In this document: positions 1 to 8,335 of the stretch, one piece after another
How the letters are laid out: each line of letters opens with the position of its first letter
How positions within the stretch are numbered: the first letter of the stretch is position 1
Assembly: GCA_944326385.1 (NCBI GenBank)
Contig: CALVDT010000062.1
Span: forward strand, 1 to 40,442
From: an uncultured Bacteroidales bacterium
GTDB lineage: Bacteria > Bacteroidota > Bacteroidia > Bacteroidales > UBA932
Direction: 5' to 3'
DNA: 40,442 bases
Notes under the pieces: model-generated
Seen by the model: only the letters and a program-made list of their open reading frames with translations
Database searches by the model: none
What the model was told of the DNA's origin: nothing
Position numbers and translations under genes: made by a program

Positions 1-156
1 TGAACGGTTCATGAGAATGTCCGATGGACATTCGAAAGTGAGCAGGGTCGCCACAGCGACTGGGGTTTAAGATAAATGGATTTCGAAGAAATCCTTAACG
101 ACTGTTCGACGAATTCCCTGGTGCTGAGCAACATAAATTCGTCGAACTGACGTTAA
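1..156 (+). repeat. Hairpin-rich intergenic repeat, copy 1 (left end cut by window)
   Basis: This is the same element as the one at 4695-4973, lacking its left end and an internal hairpin. Visible stems are GAATGTCC/GGACATTC (15-22 with 26-33), GTCGC/GCGAC (47-51 with 56-60), GGATTTC/GAAATCC (78-84 with 88-94) and GTTCGACGAATT/AATTCGTCGAAC (104-115 with 136-147). Its right end lies 20 bp before the nif3 start codon. It holds no gene. It could be a miniature mobile element or a transcribed 5' leader. Confidence 0.75.
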
Positions 157-176
157 ATATTATAAGGTGTCGCTAT

Positions 177-956
177 ATGGCAAAGGTAAAGGATATCATA
201 AGGGTGATCGAGGATTTCGCCCCGCTGTCCATCCAGGAAAACTGGGATAACAGCGGACTTTCCGTAGGATTTCCCGATGCACAGGTGTCATCGGTCCTCC
301 TCGGGCTTGACTGTACTCCGGAACTTGTGGATGAGGCGGTTTCCTGCGGAGCCGATATGATAGTGACGCATCATCCGCTCATTTTCACCGGTCTGAAGAA
401 ACTCACTCCCGAAGACCCTGTGGGTGCTGCGATAATAAAGGCAGTGAAGGCCGGCATATCGGTGTACTCGGCACACACTACTGCGGACAAGGTGCCCGGC
501 GGGGTGAGCGGTGCTATGGCTGCACGGCTCGGACTCTCCTCCGTTACTGTCCTTGATCCGGAAGAAGGAGGGACGGGTCTTGGCGCGGTGGGTCTTCTGC
601 CTGCCCCGATGACAGCTGAAGAGGCTGTGGCATATGTCAAGGAGAAGTTCGGACTCAGAACCCTCAGGACATCCAGACCGGTAAGCGGCAGAATATCGAA
701 GGTGGCGTTGTGCGGAGGCGCCGGTTCTTCCCTTATCGGAAAGGCCCGTGCTGCCGGGGCCGGTCTTTATATCACAGGTGACATATCCTATCATCATTTC
801 TTTACAGCCGATGATTTCATGCTGATGGATATCGGCCATTATGAAAGCGAGAAAGATATTGTTCAAATTTTATTTTCACTGATAAAGAAAAATTTTCCTA
901 ACTTTGCAGTCCGGATTTCGGAAAATGAATACAGTAACCCGATATATTATTTTTAA
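177..956 (+). CDS. Nif3-like dinuclear metal center hexameric protein (YbgI/YqfO family)
   Basis: A 259-residue protein of the Nif3/YbgI family. Family members form hexameric cytosolic rings with a two-metal centre; they are often labelled GTP cyclohydrolase I type 2, but their physiological role is unsettled. Metal-ligand motifs are visible: THHPLIF near residue 64, SAHTTAD near 98, and the C-terminal GDISYHH followed by DIGHYESE, where the family has its last His and Glu ligands. The length fits the short form without the inserted CutA-like domain. The start at 177 is the first ATG after the upstream repeat element. The zinc-ribbon gene follows 5 bp later, a pairing common in Bacteroidales, so the two are probably cotranscribed. 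Confidence 0.93.
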   Translation: MAKVKDIIRVIEDFAPLSIQENWDNSGLSVGFPDAQVSSVLLGLDCTPELVDEAVSCGADMIVTHHPLIFTGLKKLTPEDPVGAAIIKAVKAGISVYSAHTTADKVPGGVSGAMAARLGLSSVTVLDPEEGGTGLGAVGLLPAPMTAEEAVAYVKEKFGLRTLRTSRPVSGRISKVALCGGAGSSLIGKARAAGAGLYITGDISYHHFFTADDFMLMDIGHYESEKDIVQILFSLIKKNFPNFAVRISENEYSNPIYYF

Positions 957-961
957 GCGAA

Positions 962-1771
962 ATGGCTAAAAAATTGAAAAAAATCGAAACCCCTATTGAT
1001 CAGAGGGAAACATTCGTGTCGATTCAGAAAAGCTTTGCAGATTCGGATCTGAGCGTAGAAGAAAAACTCAAGACCCTGTATGCATTGCAGCAGGCGGATA
1101 CAGAGATAGACAAGATTCTCCAGCTCAGGGGTGAGCTTCCTCTGGAGGTGGAGTCCCTCGAGAATGAAATAGCGGATCTCAAGGCCAAATCGGCGAACAT
1201 CGCTTCACAGATTGACGAGCTCAATGACAAGATCGCCGAGTCAAAGCACAATATCGCCGAATGCGAGTCACAGCTGGAGAAGTACCAGTCGCAGCTGGAG
1301 AATGTGGCGAACAGCCGTGAATACGATTCCCTGAACAAGGAGATCGAGAACCAGGGGCTTCTCAAGGCCATAGCGGAAAAGAACATAGACGAATCCAAGA
1401 AGGCCATTCTTGCCAAGAAGACGGATCTTGAGGCCGTAAAGGAGAAGATAGATGTCAAGAACGAGGATCTAAAGGCCAAAAAGGACGAACTTGCCACTAT
1501 CGTGGAGTCTACGGCAGCGGAAGAGGCCAAACTCAGGGGCAGAAGAGACGCCTGTGCTGAAAAGATCGACGCCAGGACTATGAGCGCATATGAGCGTATC
1601 AGAAAGAGCTGCAACAATCATCTTGCGGTGGTGTCCGTCTTCAACGGTGACTCCTGCGGCGGTTGCTTCAATTCGATTCCGCCTCAGAGGCTCATCGATA
1701 TCGCTTCCAACAAGAAGATGATTATCTGCGAGTACTGCGGAAGGATTCTGGTAAATCCTGATTTCGAATAA
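962..1771 (+). CDS. Coiled-coil protein with C-terminal C4 zinc ribbon (DUF164/zf-RING_7 type)
   Basis: A 269-residue cytosolic protein. Residues about 30-200 are a Glu/Lys-rich, heptad-like coiled coil without membrane segments. The C-terminal 50 residues carry two Cys pairs, CGGC (followed by FNSIPPQ) and CEYC (followed by GRIL), as expected of the C4 zinc ribbon in this family. The molecular function is not established; a nucleic-acid-binding or scaffold role is usually guessed. The gene starts 5 bp after the Nif3 gene, so it is probably in the same transcript. The family and domain order are clear, but a specific role cannot be read from the sequence. Confidence 0.9.
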   Translation: MAKKLKKIETPIDQRETFVSIQKSFADSDLSVEEKLKTLYALQQADTEIDKILQLRGELPLEVESLENEIADLKAKSANIASQIDELNDKIAESKHNIAECESQLEKYQSQLENVANSREYDSLNKEIENQGLLKAIAEKNIDESKKAILAKKTDLEAVKEKIDVKNEDLKAKKDELATIVESTAAEEAKLRGRRDACAEKIDARTMSAYERIRKSCNNHLAVVSVFNGDSCGGCFNSIPPQRLIDIASNKKMIICEYCGRILVNPDFE

Positions 1772-1852
1772 TCTCCGGCGATTGACGACGGACAGACTGC
1801 CGTATTCTGCATTTTATCCGTTCTGAATTGTCCGAGTGCTGCAGGAAAGATT

Positions 1853-3370
1853 ATGGCTGACGAAAGGAAAAGAAGATATACGAGGAAGAAAGATTCGGTC
1901 GACCTCGATACATTAGGGCTTGAGATGGGAAACAAACCGCCTCAGGCTCTTGATGTCGAAGAAGCTGTCATAGGTGCGCTTCTCATAGAACCGGAGTGTG
2001 TCGAAGATTCGGTTGAGGAACTTACCCCGTCGACCTTTTACAGCGAGAAGCACAGAATGATCTACCAGGCTATAGTGTCCCTGGTGAACGAGCATTCTTC
2101 AGTGGACCTGCTCACCGTCTCGCAACGGCTCAAGGAACAGGGGAATCTGGAGATCGTCGGCGGTGCTTCTTCCCTTGCCCAGCTTACCCAGAAAGTGGGG
2201 GCTGCAGCCCACATAGAGTATTATATCAAGATACTCAAGCAGAAATGCATCCAGAGAGAGCTCATCACGGCATCGTACGACATACTGAAGAACTCGTATG
2301 ACGAGAGCGTGAATGTCGACCAGCTTATCGACATGGCCCAGACAAAGATTTTCACGGCCATCCAGAACAATGTCAAGAAGGATGTCCAGGAAATCGGCTC
2401 TGTCATAAACCAGGCCATGGCCGATATAGAGAGGCTGCAGGATACCACAGGCCTGAGCGGAGTGCCTTCGGGCTTCCCTTCTCTCGACAAGATAACATAC
2501 GGATGGCAGCCATCCGACCTTATCATTGTGGCTGCCCGCCCTTCTGTGGGAAAGACGGCGTTTGTAGTGAATGTGGCGAGGAATGCGGCAGTCGAACATA
2601 ATGTACCCGTGGCTTTCTTCTCCCTTGAGATGCCGGCGATACAGCTGGCCAAACGTATGATGGTCTCGGAAAGCGGCCTTTCTTCCGACAAGATCAAGGG
2701 CGGTACGAAACTCGAGGCTCACGAATGGACGCAGCTTGAGCAGAAACTCAAGGATCTGTCCAAGGCTCCTCTTTATATAGACGACACTCCTTCGCTCCCG
2801 GTCATGGAATTCAGGTCGAAGGTGAAACGTCTGGTGAACCAGAAAGGCGTGAAGCTGGTCATAGTCGATTATCTGCAGCTGATGCAGGGTCCGCAGGAAC
2901 TCAAGGGCATGAGGGAACAGGAGGTGGCTTCCATATCCAGGACCCTTAAAGCGACGGCAAAGGAGATGAATGTACCGATCATCGCCTTGTCCCAGCTTAG
3001 CCGCGATGCGGTGAAGAGACAGGGAGGCAACAACCGTCCACAGCTCAGCGACCTCAGGGAGTCCGGTTCCATAGAACAGGACGCGGATATGGTGCTTTTC
3101 ATCCACAGGTATGATTATCAGGGTCTCAGCGAAAACCCTGAAGACGCAGGAAGGACGGAGCTGATCATCGCAAAGCACAGGAACGGTGAGATAGGGGATG
3201 TCCCTCTGATGTTCAGGGCATCCGAAGTCAAATTCGTCGACGAGCAGGAATCCATGCAGTATCAGGCGAATGTCCCGATAGCCTCGATAATGAACCAAAG
3301 TCCGGCTGCCGATCCGTTCGACAGCTTCCCTTCTTCAACCGATTCCGAATTCGTAAATCCGGATTTCTGA
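1853..3370 (+). CDS. dnaB: Replicative DNA helicase DnaB
   Basis: A 505-residue RecA-fold hexameric helicase that unwinds DNA ahead of the replication fork. The N-terminal DnaB domain begins at about residue 30 (PPQALDVEEAVIGALLIEP) and is followed by a linker. The ATPase core carries Walker A ARPSVGKTA near residue 230, the Walker B region LVIVDYLQLM near 340 and the sensor stretch LSQLSRDAVKRQ. DLRESGSIEQDAD and the arginine-finger region with KHRNGEIG follow. A basic N-terminal tail (RKRRYTRKK) and an acidic, Ser-rich C-terminal tail extend beyond the core, as is usual in Bacteroidota. No intein or other insertion is present. The DUF3108 gene follows 5 bp later. Confidence 0.98.
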   Translation: MADERKRRYTRKKDSVDLDTLGLEMGNKPPQALDVEEAVIGALLIEPECVEDSVEELTPSTFYSEKHRMIYQAIVSLVNEHSSVDLLTVSQRLKEQGNLEIVGGASSLAQLTQKVGAAAHIEYYIKILKQKCIQRELITASYDILKNSYDESVNVDQLIDMAQTKIFTAIQNNVKKDVQEIGSVINQAMADIERLQDTTGLSGVPSGFPSLDKITYGWQPSDLIIVAARPSVGKTAFVVNVARNAAVEHNVPVAFFSLEMPAIQLAKRMMVSESGLSSDKIKGGTKLEAHEWTQLEQKLKDLSKAPLYIDDTPSLPVMEFRSKVKRLVNQKGVKLVIVDYLQLMQGPQELKGMREQEVASISRTLKATAKEMNVPIIALSQLSRDAVKRQGGNNRPQLSDLRESGSIEQDADMVLFIHRYDYQGLSENPEDAGRTELIIAKHRNGEIGDVPLMFRASEVKFVDEQESMQYQANVPIASIMNQSPAADPFDSFPSSTDSEFVNPDF

Positions 3371-3375
3371 TACCC

Positions 3376-4242
3376 ATGTTCTGGAAAGCCATAGTCGCAT
3401 TCGTATTCTCCGCTTTGTCTGTCCATCTCTACGGCCAGACGGCCTCATGGTCTGAAGGCGGCTGCGTGCCGGTGTCCGACATCAGTGACGGGGATTCCCT
3501 GGCATATCAGGCAGGTGAGAAATTCTCGTTCTCCATCCATTACGAATGGGGTGTCATAGATTCCGATGTGGGCTGGGCCAATATCGTACTCGATACGCTC
3601 AGGATGAATGGCCGGAAAGCGTTCCACTGTATGGTATACGGCAGGACCACAAGGCTTTACGACCTCTTTTTTCCGGTCAGGGAGAATTTCCAGTCATGGT
3701 TTTCCTACGACGGACTGGAGCCGCTTATGTTCACGAGGGACACCAAGGAAGGCAAATACCGGGCAAGGAATACGTATGTCTACAGGCGCGGAGGTCTGGC
3801 CGGAGATCATATAAAGGCAGATGTCTATACATCGTCCCGGGGAGACAGATCGCTGGAGCTGCCTCTGGACCGTTGTACATACGATCTTCCTGCATTGTTC
3901 TATTTCGCCAGGAACATGGATTTCGATTCCGTGGTCCCGGGAGTCAGATATCCGATGACCTTCGCCATCGATGATGATGTGTACAATGTCTATTTCATCC
4001 TCCATGGCCGCGAGTCTGTCAAGGTCAGGGGAGTCGGCACAGTGAATGCGATCAAGTTCTCGGTCAAGCTCATCTCCGGCAATATCTTCACCGGGGAGGA
4101 TGACCTTTCGGTATGGATATCCGACGACAGGAACAGGATTCCGGTCCTGTTCGAGGCTCCCATTCTCGTAGGTGTGGCCTCAGGGAGGATTACGGACTGG
4201 TCAGGTCTGAAATATCCGTTCACGTCCCTGCAGAAGAAGTAA
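3376..4242 (+). CDS. DUF3108 family secreted/periplasmic protein
   Basis: A 288-residue exported protein. An N-terminal signal peptide of about 20 residues ends near LYGQTASW, and the rest is beta-rich. The stretch FSIHYEWGVIDSDVGWANI near residues 50-70 and the later VWISDD.NRIPVLFEAPI match the DUF3108 pattern known in Bacteroidota. The function of the family is unknown; a role in the envelope is inferred only from the signal peptide. The gene begins 5 bp after dnaB and is followed 26 bp later by the RseC-type gene, so it may be read from the dnaB transcript. Confidence 0.8.
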   Translation: MFWKAIVAFVFSALSVHLYGQTASWSEGGCVPVSDISDGDSLAYQAGEKFSFSIHYEWGVIDSDVGWANIVLDTLRMNGRKAFHCMVYGRTTRLYDLFFPVRENFQSWFSYDGLEPLMFTRDTKEGKYRARNTYVYRRGGLAGDHIKADVYTSSRGDRSLELPLDRCTYDLPALFYFARNMDFDSVVPGVRYPMTFAIDDDVYNVYFILHGRESVKVRGVGTVNAIKFSVKLISGNIFTGEDDLSVWISDDRNRIPVLFEAPILVGVASGRITDWSGLKYPFTSLQKK

Positions 4243-4268
4243 TATCCTGTCAATTAACAGAAAGACAT

Positions 4269-4682
4269 ATGGCAAAGAATGAAATTTCGCATAAGGGAGT
4301 CATAAGATCCATTACTCCCGAGCTTACCACGGTGGAGATATTGTCCACTTCCGCATGTGCGGAATGCCATGCAAAAGGAATGTGCGGCATGTCCGAATCC
4401 AAAGTGAAGGAAATATCCGTGCCTACGGACCCTTATTCCGAGCATGAGATCGGCGACGAAGTCGAAGTTGTCCTCAGAAAATCGATGGGACTGAAGGCAG
4501 TTTGGATATCTTATGTGATTCCTTTGTTCATTTTAATGATTTTAATATTATCTTTGTCGTCCGTTACCGTGCACGAAGTTTATGCCGGACTCGGTGCCAT
4601 CGCCGGGGTAGCTCTGTACTATCTGCTGATATATGCCTTCAGAGACCGCCTGGCGAAGGATTTCCTGTTTTACATTAAGTGA
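4269..4682 (+). CDS. rseC: RseC/SoxC-type redox membrane protein (SoxR-reducing system RseC family)
   Basis: A 137-residue membrane protein. An N-terminal soluble domain carries a Cys cluster (CAECHAKGMC near residues 32-41), and two hydrophobic helices lie near residues 76-96 and 101-120. This is the RseC architecture; in E. coli RseC works with the Rsx/Rnf complex to keep the SoxR iron-sulfur cluster reduced. In Bacteroidales the gene commonly precedes rnfB, as here. The ATG at 4269 is chosen because it gives the family-standard MAKNEISHKG start and follows the DUF3108 stop; a longer in-frame reading would overlap that gene. A 280-bp repeat element separates it from rnfB. Confidence 0.88.
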   Translation: MAKNEISHKGVIRSITPELTTVEILSTSACAECHAKGMCGMSESKVKEISVPTDPYSEHEIGDEVEVVLRKSMGLKAVWISYVIPLFILMILILSLSSVTVHEVYAGLGAIAGVALYYLLIYAFRDRLAKDFLFYIK

Positions 4683-4694
4683 CAGGTACGTGAT

Positions 4695-4973
4695 TTAACG
4701 GGAGTTCGACGAATTTCAATTATTGAAATGCATCGAACTACCTCTGAAGGAGCAGGACGAAGTCTTGCGACGAGCCCCCAGCGAGGTCGTGAGCGGTTCA
4801 CGAGAACGTCCGGAGGCCGTTCGAGAGCGAGCAGAAATGGGGGTGGCGCCCCTTGAAAAGGGGCTGTCGCCGCAGCGACTGGGGTTTAAGACAGATGGAT
4901 TTCGAGGAAATCCTTAACGTCTGTTCGACGAATTCCCTGGTGCTGAACAATATAAATTCGTCGAAGTGACGTT
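4695..4973 (+). repeat. Hairpin-rich intergenic repeat, copy 2 (complete)
   Basis: The element is bounded by inverted terminal motifs, TTCGACGAATT at the left (4705-4715) and its complement at the right (4955-4965). A direct internal copy of the same motif lies at 4924-4934. Stems are visible at 4703-4720/4722-4739 (16 of 18 paired), 4848-4854/4858-4864 (GAA loop), 4866-4870/4875-4879 and 4897-4903/4907-4913. It fills most of the 318-bp gap between rseC and rnfB and ends 27 bp before the rnfB start. No credible protein is encoded in it. A miniature mobile element or a conserved structured leader are both possible. Confidence 0.8.
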
Positions 4974-5000
4974 GTTACAACTATTTAAACCTACATAATA

Positions 5001-5945
5001 ATGACTACAACAATTATCTGGACTATTGTGGCTATCACAGTCCTCGGAGTCTTGCTTGCGGTAGTCCTTTACCTTGTCGCTACGAAATTCAAGGTCGAGG
5101 AGGATCCGAGGATAGATGAAGTGGAGAAGGTGATGCCAGGGGCCAATTGCGGAGGCTGCGGTTTTGCAGGATGCCGGGCTTTTGCCCAATCCTGCGTGGA
5201 GTCAGCCAATCTCGACAACAATTTCTGCCCTGTCGGAGGAAATGAAGTTATGAAGAAAGTCGCAGCCGTCTTAGGACTTGAAGTGAAAGAGAAAGCTCCT
5301 ATGGTGGCTGTCGTCCGTTGTAACGGGACCTGCGCAAACAGGCCTGCGGTCAATGACTATGACGGACTGAAGTCCTGCAAGGTCAAGGCTGCACTCTACA
5401 GCGGTGACACAGGATGCTTCTATGGCTGCCTCGGCTGCGGTGACTGTGTGGCTGCATGCCAGTTCGGGGCCATCTCGATGGATCCCGAGACCGGACTTCC
5501 GGTGGTGGATGAAGAGAAATGTACCGCCTGCGGAGCCTGCGTGAAGGCTTGTCCGAAAAAGATCATCGAACTCAGGAACAAAGGGCCGAAAGGCAGGCGC
5601 GTATTTGTCTCGTGCGTGAACATGGAAAAGGGCGCAGTTGCGCGCAAGGCCTGCTCCGCAGCATGTATCGGATGCGGCAAGTGTGCCAAGGAATGTCCTT
5701 TCGGAGCCATCACGGTAGAGCACAATGTCGCTTACATAGACTTCAACAAGTGCAAACTGTGCAGAAAATGCGTGGCTGTCTGCCCTACCGGTGCCATCCA
5801 TGACATCAATTTCCCTACCCCGGCTCCAAAGCAGGAAAAGACTGCCTCTAAACCAGCGGCCGGAAAACCGGCTGAAGCAGGGAAACCGCTGCCTGTAAAA
5901 CCGGCTGAAGAAGCAAGTCAGACAACCGATAAAAAAGAGGAGTAG
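5001..5945 (+). CDS. rnfB: Rnf complex subunit B, polyferredoxin
   Basis: A 314-residue electron-transfer subunit of the Rnf complex, which couples ferredoxin:NAD+ electron transfer to ion pumping across the inner membrane. One N-terminal membrane helix spans residues about 5-27. It is followed by the [4Fe-4S] domain CGGCGFAGC near residue 50 with its later Cys. Ferredoxin-type motifs come next: CGDCVAAC, CTACGACVKACP, CIGCGKCAKECP and CKLCRKCVAVCP. A Lys/Ala/Pro-rich tail of about 40 residues (repeated KPA motifs) is a low-complexity extension without cofactor ligands. It is the first of six tightly ordered rnf genes, and rnfC begins 3 bp after its stop. Confidence 0.97.
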   Translation: MTTTIIWTIVAITVLGVLLAVVLYLVATKFKVEEDPRIDEVEKVMPGANCGGCGFAGCRAFAQSCVESANLDNNFCPVGGNEVMKKVAAVLGLEVKEKAPMVAVVRCNGTCANRPAVNDYDGLKSCKVKAALYSGDTGCFYGCLGCGDCVAACQFGAISMDPETGLPVVDEEKCTACGACVKACPKKIIELRNKGPKGRRVFVSCVNMEKGAVARKACSAACIGCGKCAKECPFGAITVEHNVAYIDFNKCKLCRKCVAVCPTGAIHDINFPTPAPKQEKTASKPAAGKPAEAGKPLPVKPAEEASQTTDKKEE

Positions 5946-5948
5946 ACC

Positions 5949-7310
5949 ATGAAAAAGACATTTTCAATAGGAGGAGTTCATCCCGATGACAAGAAGATCT
6001 CGGCAGGTTGCGCGATAGAAGTGCTCCCTACTCCCAAGACCGTATATATTTCGATGGCCCAGCATCTCGGTGGCCCGGCAAAGGCCGTAGTCGCCGCCGG
6101 TGACAAAGTGAAGACAGGGCAGGTGATAGGCGAACCTACCGGCTTCATCTCGGCCTTCGTGCACTCGTCAGTGACGGGTACGGTGAAGTCTGTCGGCCTG
6201 TACAAGGATCTGGCAGGCATCCCTGTAGTCCATGTGGAAATCGAGACTGAACCTGACGAGTGGGCTGATGGCATAGATACCACAGACACTCTCGTGACAG
6301 AGATCCCGCAGGACAAGAACTTCATTGTAGACAGGATCAAGAGCAATGGTGTAGTCGGACTCGGAGGCGCCACATTCCCTACCAACGTGAAACTTTGCCC
6401 TCCTCCTGACAAGAAGGCGGACATCCTGATACTGAACGGAGCGGAGTGCGAACCATATCTGACTTCCGATTACCGTATCATGATCGAGAAAAGCAGGCAG
6501 ATTGTAGTCGGGGCTGCCTTGATGAAGCGCGTTCTCGGTGTGAACCATGTTGTCATAGGCATAGAAGAGAACAAGCCTGAAGCCATCTCGAAGATGAAGG
6601 AGGCCGTGGCTTCCCTTGCCTCGTCCTCTTCGGATTACAGCGGCATCGAGGTGGTCGCCTTGAAAAAGAAATATCCGCAGGGCGGTGAAAAGCAGCTGAT
6701 CGATGCCATTACCCGCAGGCAGGTGAAGTCCATGGGGCTTCCTATAGATGTGGGGGCCGTCGTCCAGAATGTGGCCACGTCTCTGGCAGTATATGATGCC
6801 GTCCAGAAGAACAAGCCGCTGATAGACAATACTGTCACCGTGACGGGAGAGTGCTTTCCAAAGCAGAGCAACCTGCTTGTACGTGTCGGGACGCCTCTGT
6901 CATATATCATAGATTATCTCGGAGGAGTTCCGGAGAATGCGGCCAAGGCGGTAAGCGGCGGTCCTATGATGGGCAAGGCCATCGCAAATCTGGATGCAGC
7001 TACACTCAAAGGCACATCCTCGGTACTTTTCCTTACAGAGGAGCAGACCAGGAGAAAGCCGGAGACGAACTGTATCCGCTGCGGCAAATGTGCAGAGGCC
7101 TGTCCTATGGGGCTTGAGCCTTTCCTTCTGAACAAGCTGGCGCGCAACGGCATGATGGATGAACTCGAGCAGAATGCCGTACAGGATTGTATCGAATGCG
7201 GATGCTGCCTCTATTCATGCCCTGCCAATATCCCGCTTCTCGACACTATCAGGATTGCGAAAGGCGAGGTGATCAGGATAATAAGAAGCAGGACTGCACC
7301 GAAGAAATGA
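5949..7310 (+). CDS. rnfC: Rnf complex subunit C
   Basis: A 453-residue peripheral subunit, the NADH/FMN- and iron-sulfur-bearing part of the Rnf complex. The N-terminal barrel-sandwich segment contains GGVHPDDKK and HLGGPAKAVVAAGDKVKTGQ. The central nucleotide/FMN-binding region has the glycine-rich stretch GVVGLGGATFPT near residue 135 followed by LNGAECEPYLTSDYR. Two C-terminal [4Fe-4S] motifs are CIRCGKCAEACP and CIECGCCLYSCP. Length and domain order are standard for Bacteroidales RnfC. It sits 3 bp after rnfB and 36 bp before rnfD in the same operon. Confidence 0.97.
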   Translation: MKKTFSIGGVHPDDKKISAGCAIEVLPTPKTVYISMAQHLGGPAKAVVAAGDKVKTGQVIGEPTGFISAFVHSSVTGTVKSVGLYKDLAGIPVVHVEIETEPDEWADGIDTTDTLVTEIPQDKNFIVDRIKSNGVVGLGGATFPTNVKLCPPPDKKADILILNGAECEPYLTSDYRIMIEKSRQIVVGAALMKRVLGVNHVVIGIEENKPEAISKMKEAVASLASSSSDYSGIEVVALKKKYPQGGEKQLIDAITRRQVKSMGLPIDVGAVVQNVATSLAVYDAVQKNKPLIDNTVTVTGECFPKQSNLLVRVGTPLSYIIDYLGGVPENAAKAVSGGPMMGKAIANLDAATLKGTSSVLFLTEEQTRRKPETNCIRCGKCAEACPMGLEPFLLNKLARNGMMDELEQNAVQDCIECGCCLYSCPANIPLLDTIRIAKGEVIRIIRSRTAPKK

Positions 7311-7346
7311 CAAGACAACAAAGAACTTTTAACAGATAAATTCAAG

Positions 7347-8333
7347 ATGAACAAACTATTGGTTTCACCATCGCCGCATATACACAGCAAGACTTCTACA
7401 CACAGCCTTATGCTCGATGTGGTGATTGCCCTCCTGCCTTCCGTGATAGTTTCCGTGCTCTACTACGGATGGTCGGCAGTGACAGTACTGGCAAGCAGCG
7501 TGGTATTCTGCACTTTGCTGGAATACCTCATCACTAAATATCTTCTCAGGAGACCGACCACTATCGGGGATCTGTCTGCCGTAGTGACCGGTATCATACT
7601 TGCACTCAACCTGCCTCCTGCAGCACCGTGGTGGGTGGCTCTCATAGGTGCCATCGTGGCCATCGGAGTCGCCAAGATGACTTTCGGCGGACTCGGGCAG
7701 AATGTATTCAACCCGGCTATCACCGGCCGTGTCTTCCTCCTTATCTCGTTCCCTACCATCATGACAAGCTGGGGCGGTGCCAAAGGCTTCATCGGCGGAG
7801 TGGACGCAGTGTCCGGCCCGACGCCTCTCGGCATAGTGAAGGAAGGCCTGATGCAGGGACAGACGCTCGACCAGATATTCGCGGCGAACGACTTCTCGTA
7901 TCTCCAGATGCTCTTTGTCAATATCGGCGGTTCTGCAGGTGAGATTTCCGCACTGGCAGTCCTCATAGGCTTCATATACATGCTGGCCCGCAAGGTCATC
8001 AGACCTTATATCACCCTGTCGGTACTTGTGACTGTAGCTGTGTTCTCCGGAATATTCTGGCTTGTCGACCCTGCCCAGTACACCGACCCTCTCTTCAATC
8101 TCCTGACCGGTGGTGTCCTCCTTGGTTCAGTCTTTATGGCTACTGACTATGTGACGTCCCCGATGAGCGACAAGGGCGGTATCATCTTCGGTATCGGCAT
8201 AGGCGTCATCACCATGCTGATCAGGTATTTCGGCTCATATCCTGAAGGAATGTCATTCGCTATCCTGATCATGAACGCCACTGTTCCGCTTATCAATAAA
8301 TTCTGCAAACAAAAGAAATTCGGGAGGGCTTGA
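7347..8333 (+). CDS. rnfD: Rnf complex subunit D
   Basis: A 328-residue integral membrane subunit related to NqrB, with about nine or ten hydrophobic helices. The N-terminal SPSPHIHSKTSTHSLMLDVV is the usual RnfD opening. The covalent-flavin region reads SGPTPLG at residues 156-162, where Thr159 is the expected FMN attachment site; the family more often has SGATPL, so Ala-to-Pro before the Thr is a mild variation. Later helices carry FMATDYVTSPMS, a conserved family stretch. rnfG begins 2 bp after the stop. Confidence 0.96.
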   Translation: MNKLLVSPSPHIHSKTSTHSLMLDVVIALLPSVIVSVLYYGWSAVTVLASSVVFCTLLEYLITKYLLRRPTTIGDLSAVVTGIILALNLPPAAPWWVALIGAIVAIGVAKMTFGGLGQNVFNPAITGRVFLLISFPTIMTSWGGAKGFIGGVDAVSGPTPLGIVKEGLMQGQTLDQIFAANDFSYLQMLFVNIGGSAGEISALAVLIGFIYMLARKVIRPYITLSVLVTVAVFSGIFWLVDPAQYTDPLFNLLTGGVLLGSVFMATDYVTSPMSDKGGIIFGIGIGVITMLIRYFGSYPEGMSFAILIMNATVPLINKFCKQKKFGRA

Positions 8334-8335
8334 TC

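Noticed and set aside
2099-3298. 399-codon antisense frame within dnaB
   Set aside because: It is a shadow of dnaB with no recognisable motif and no plausible start context.
4723-4917. 64-codon frame inside the rnf-upstream repeat
   Set aside because: It coincides with the hairpin-rich element, and the frame is not kept in copy 1, which has indels.
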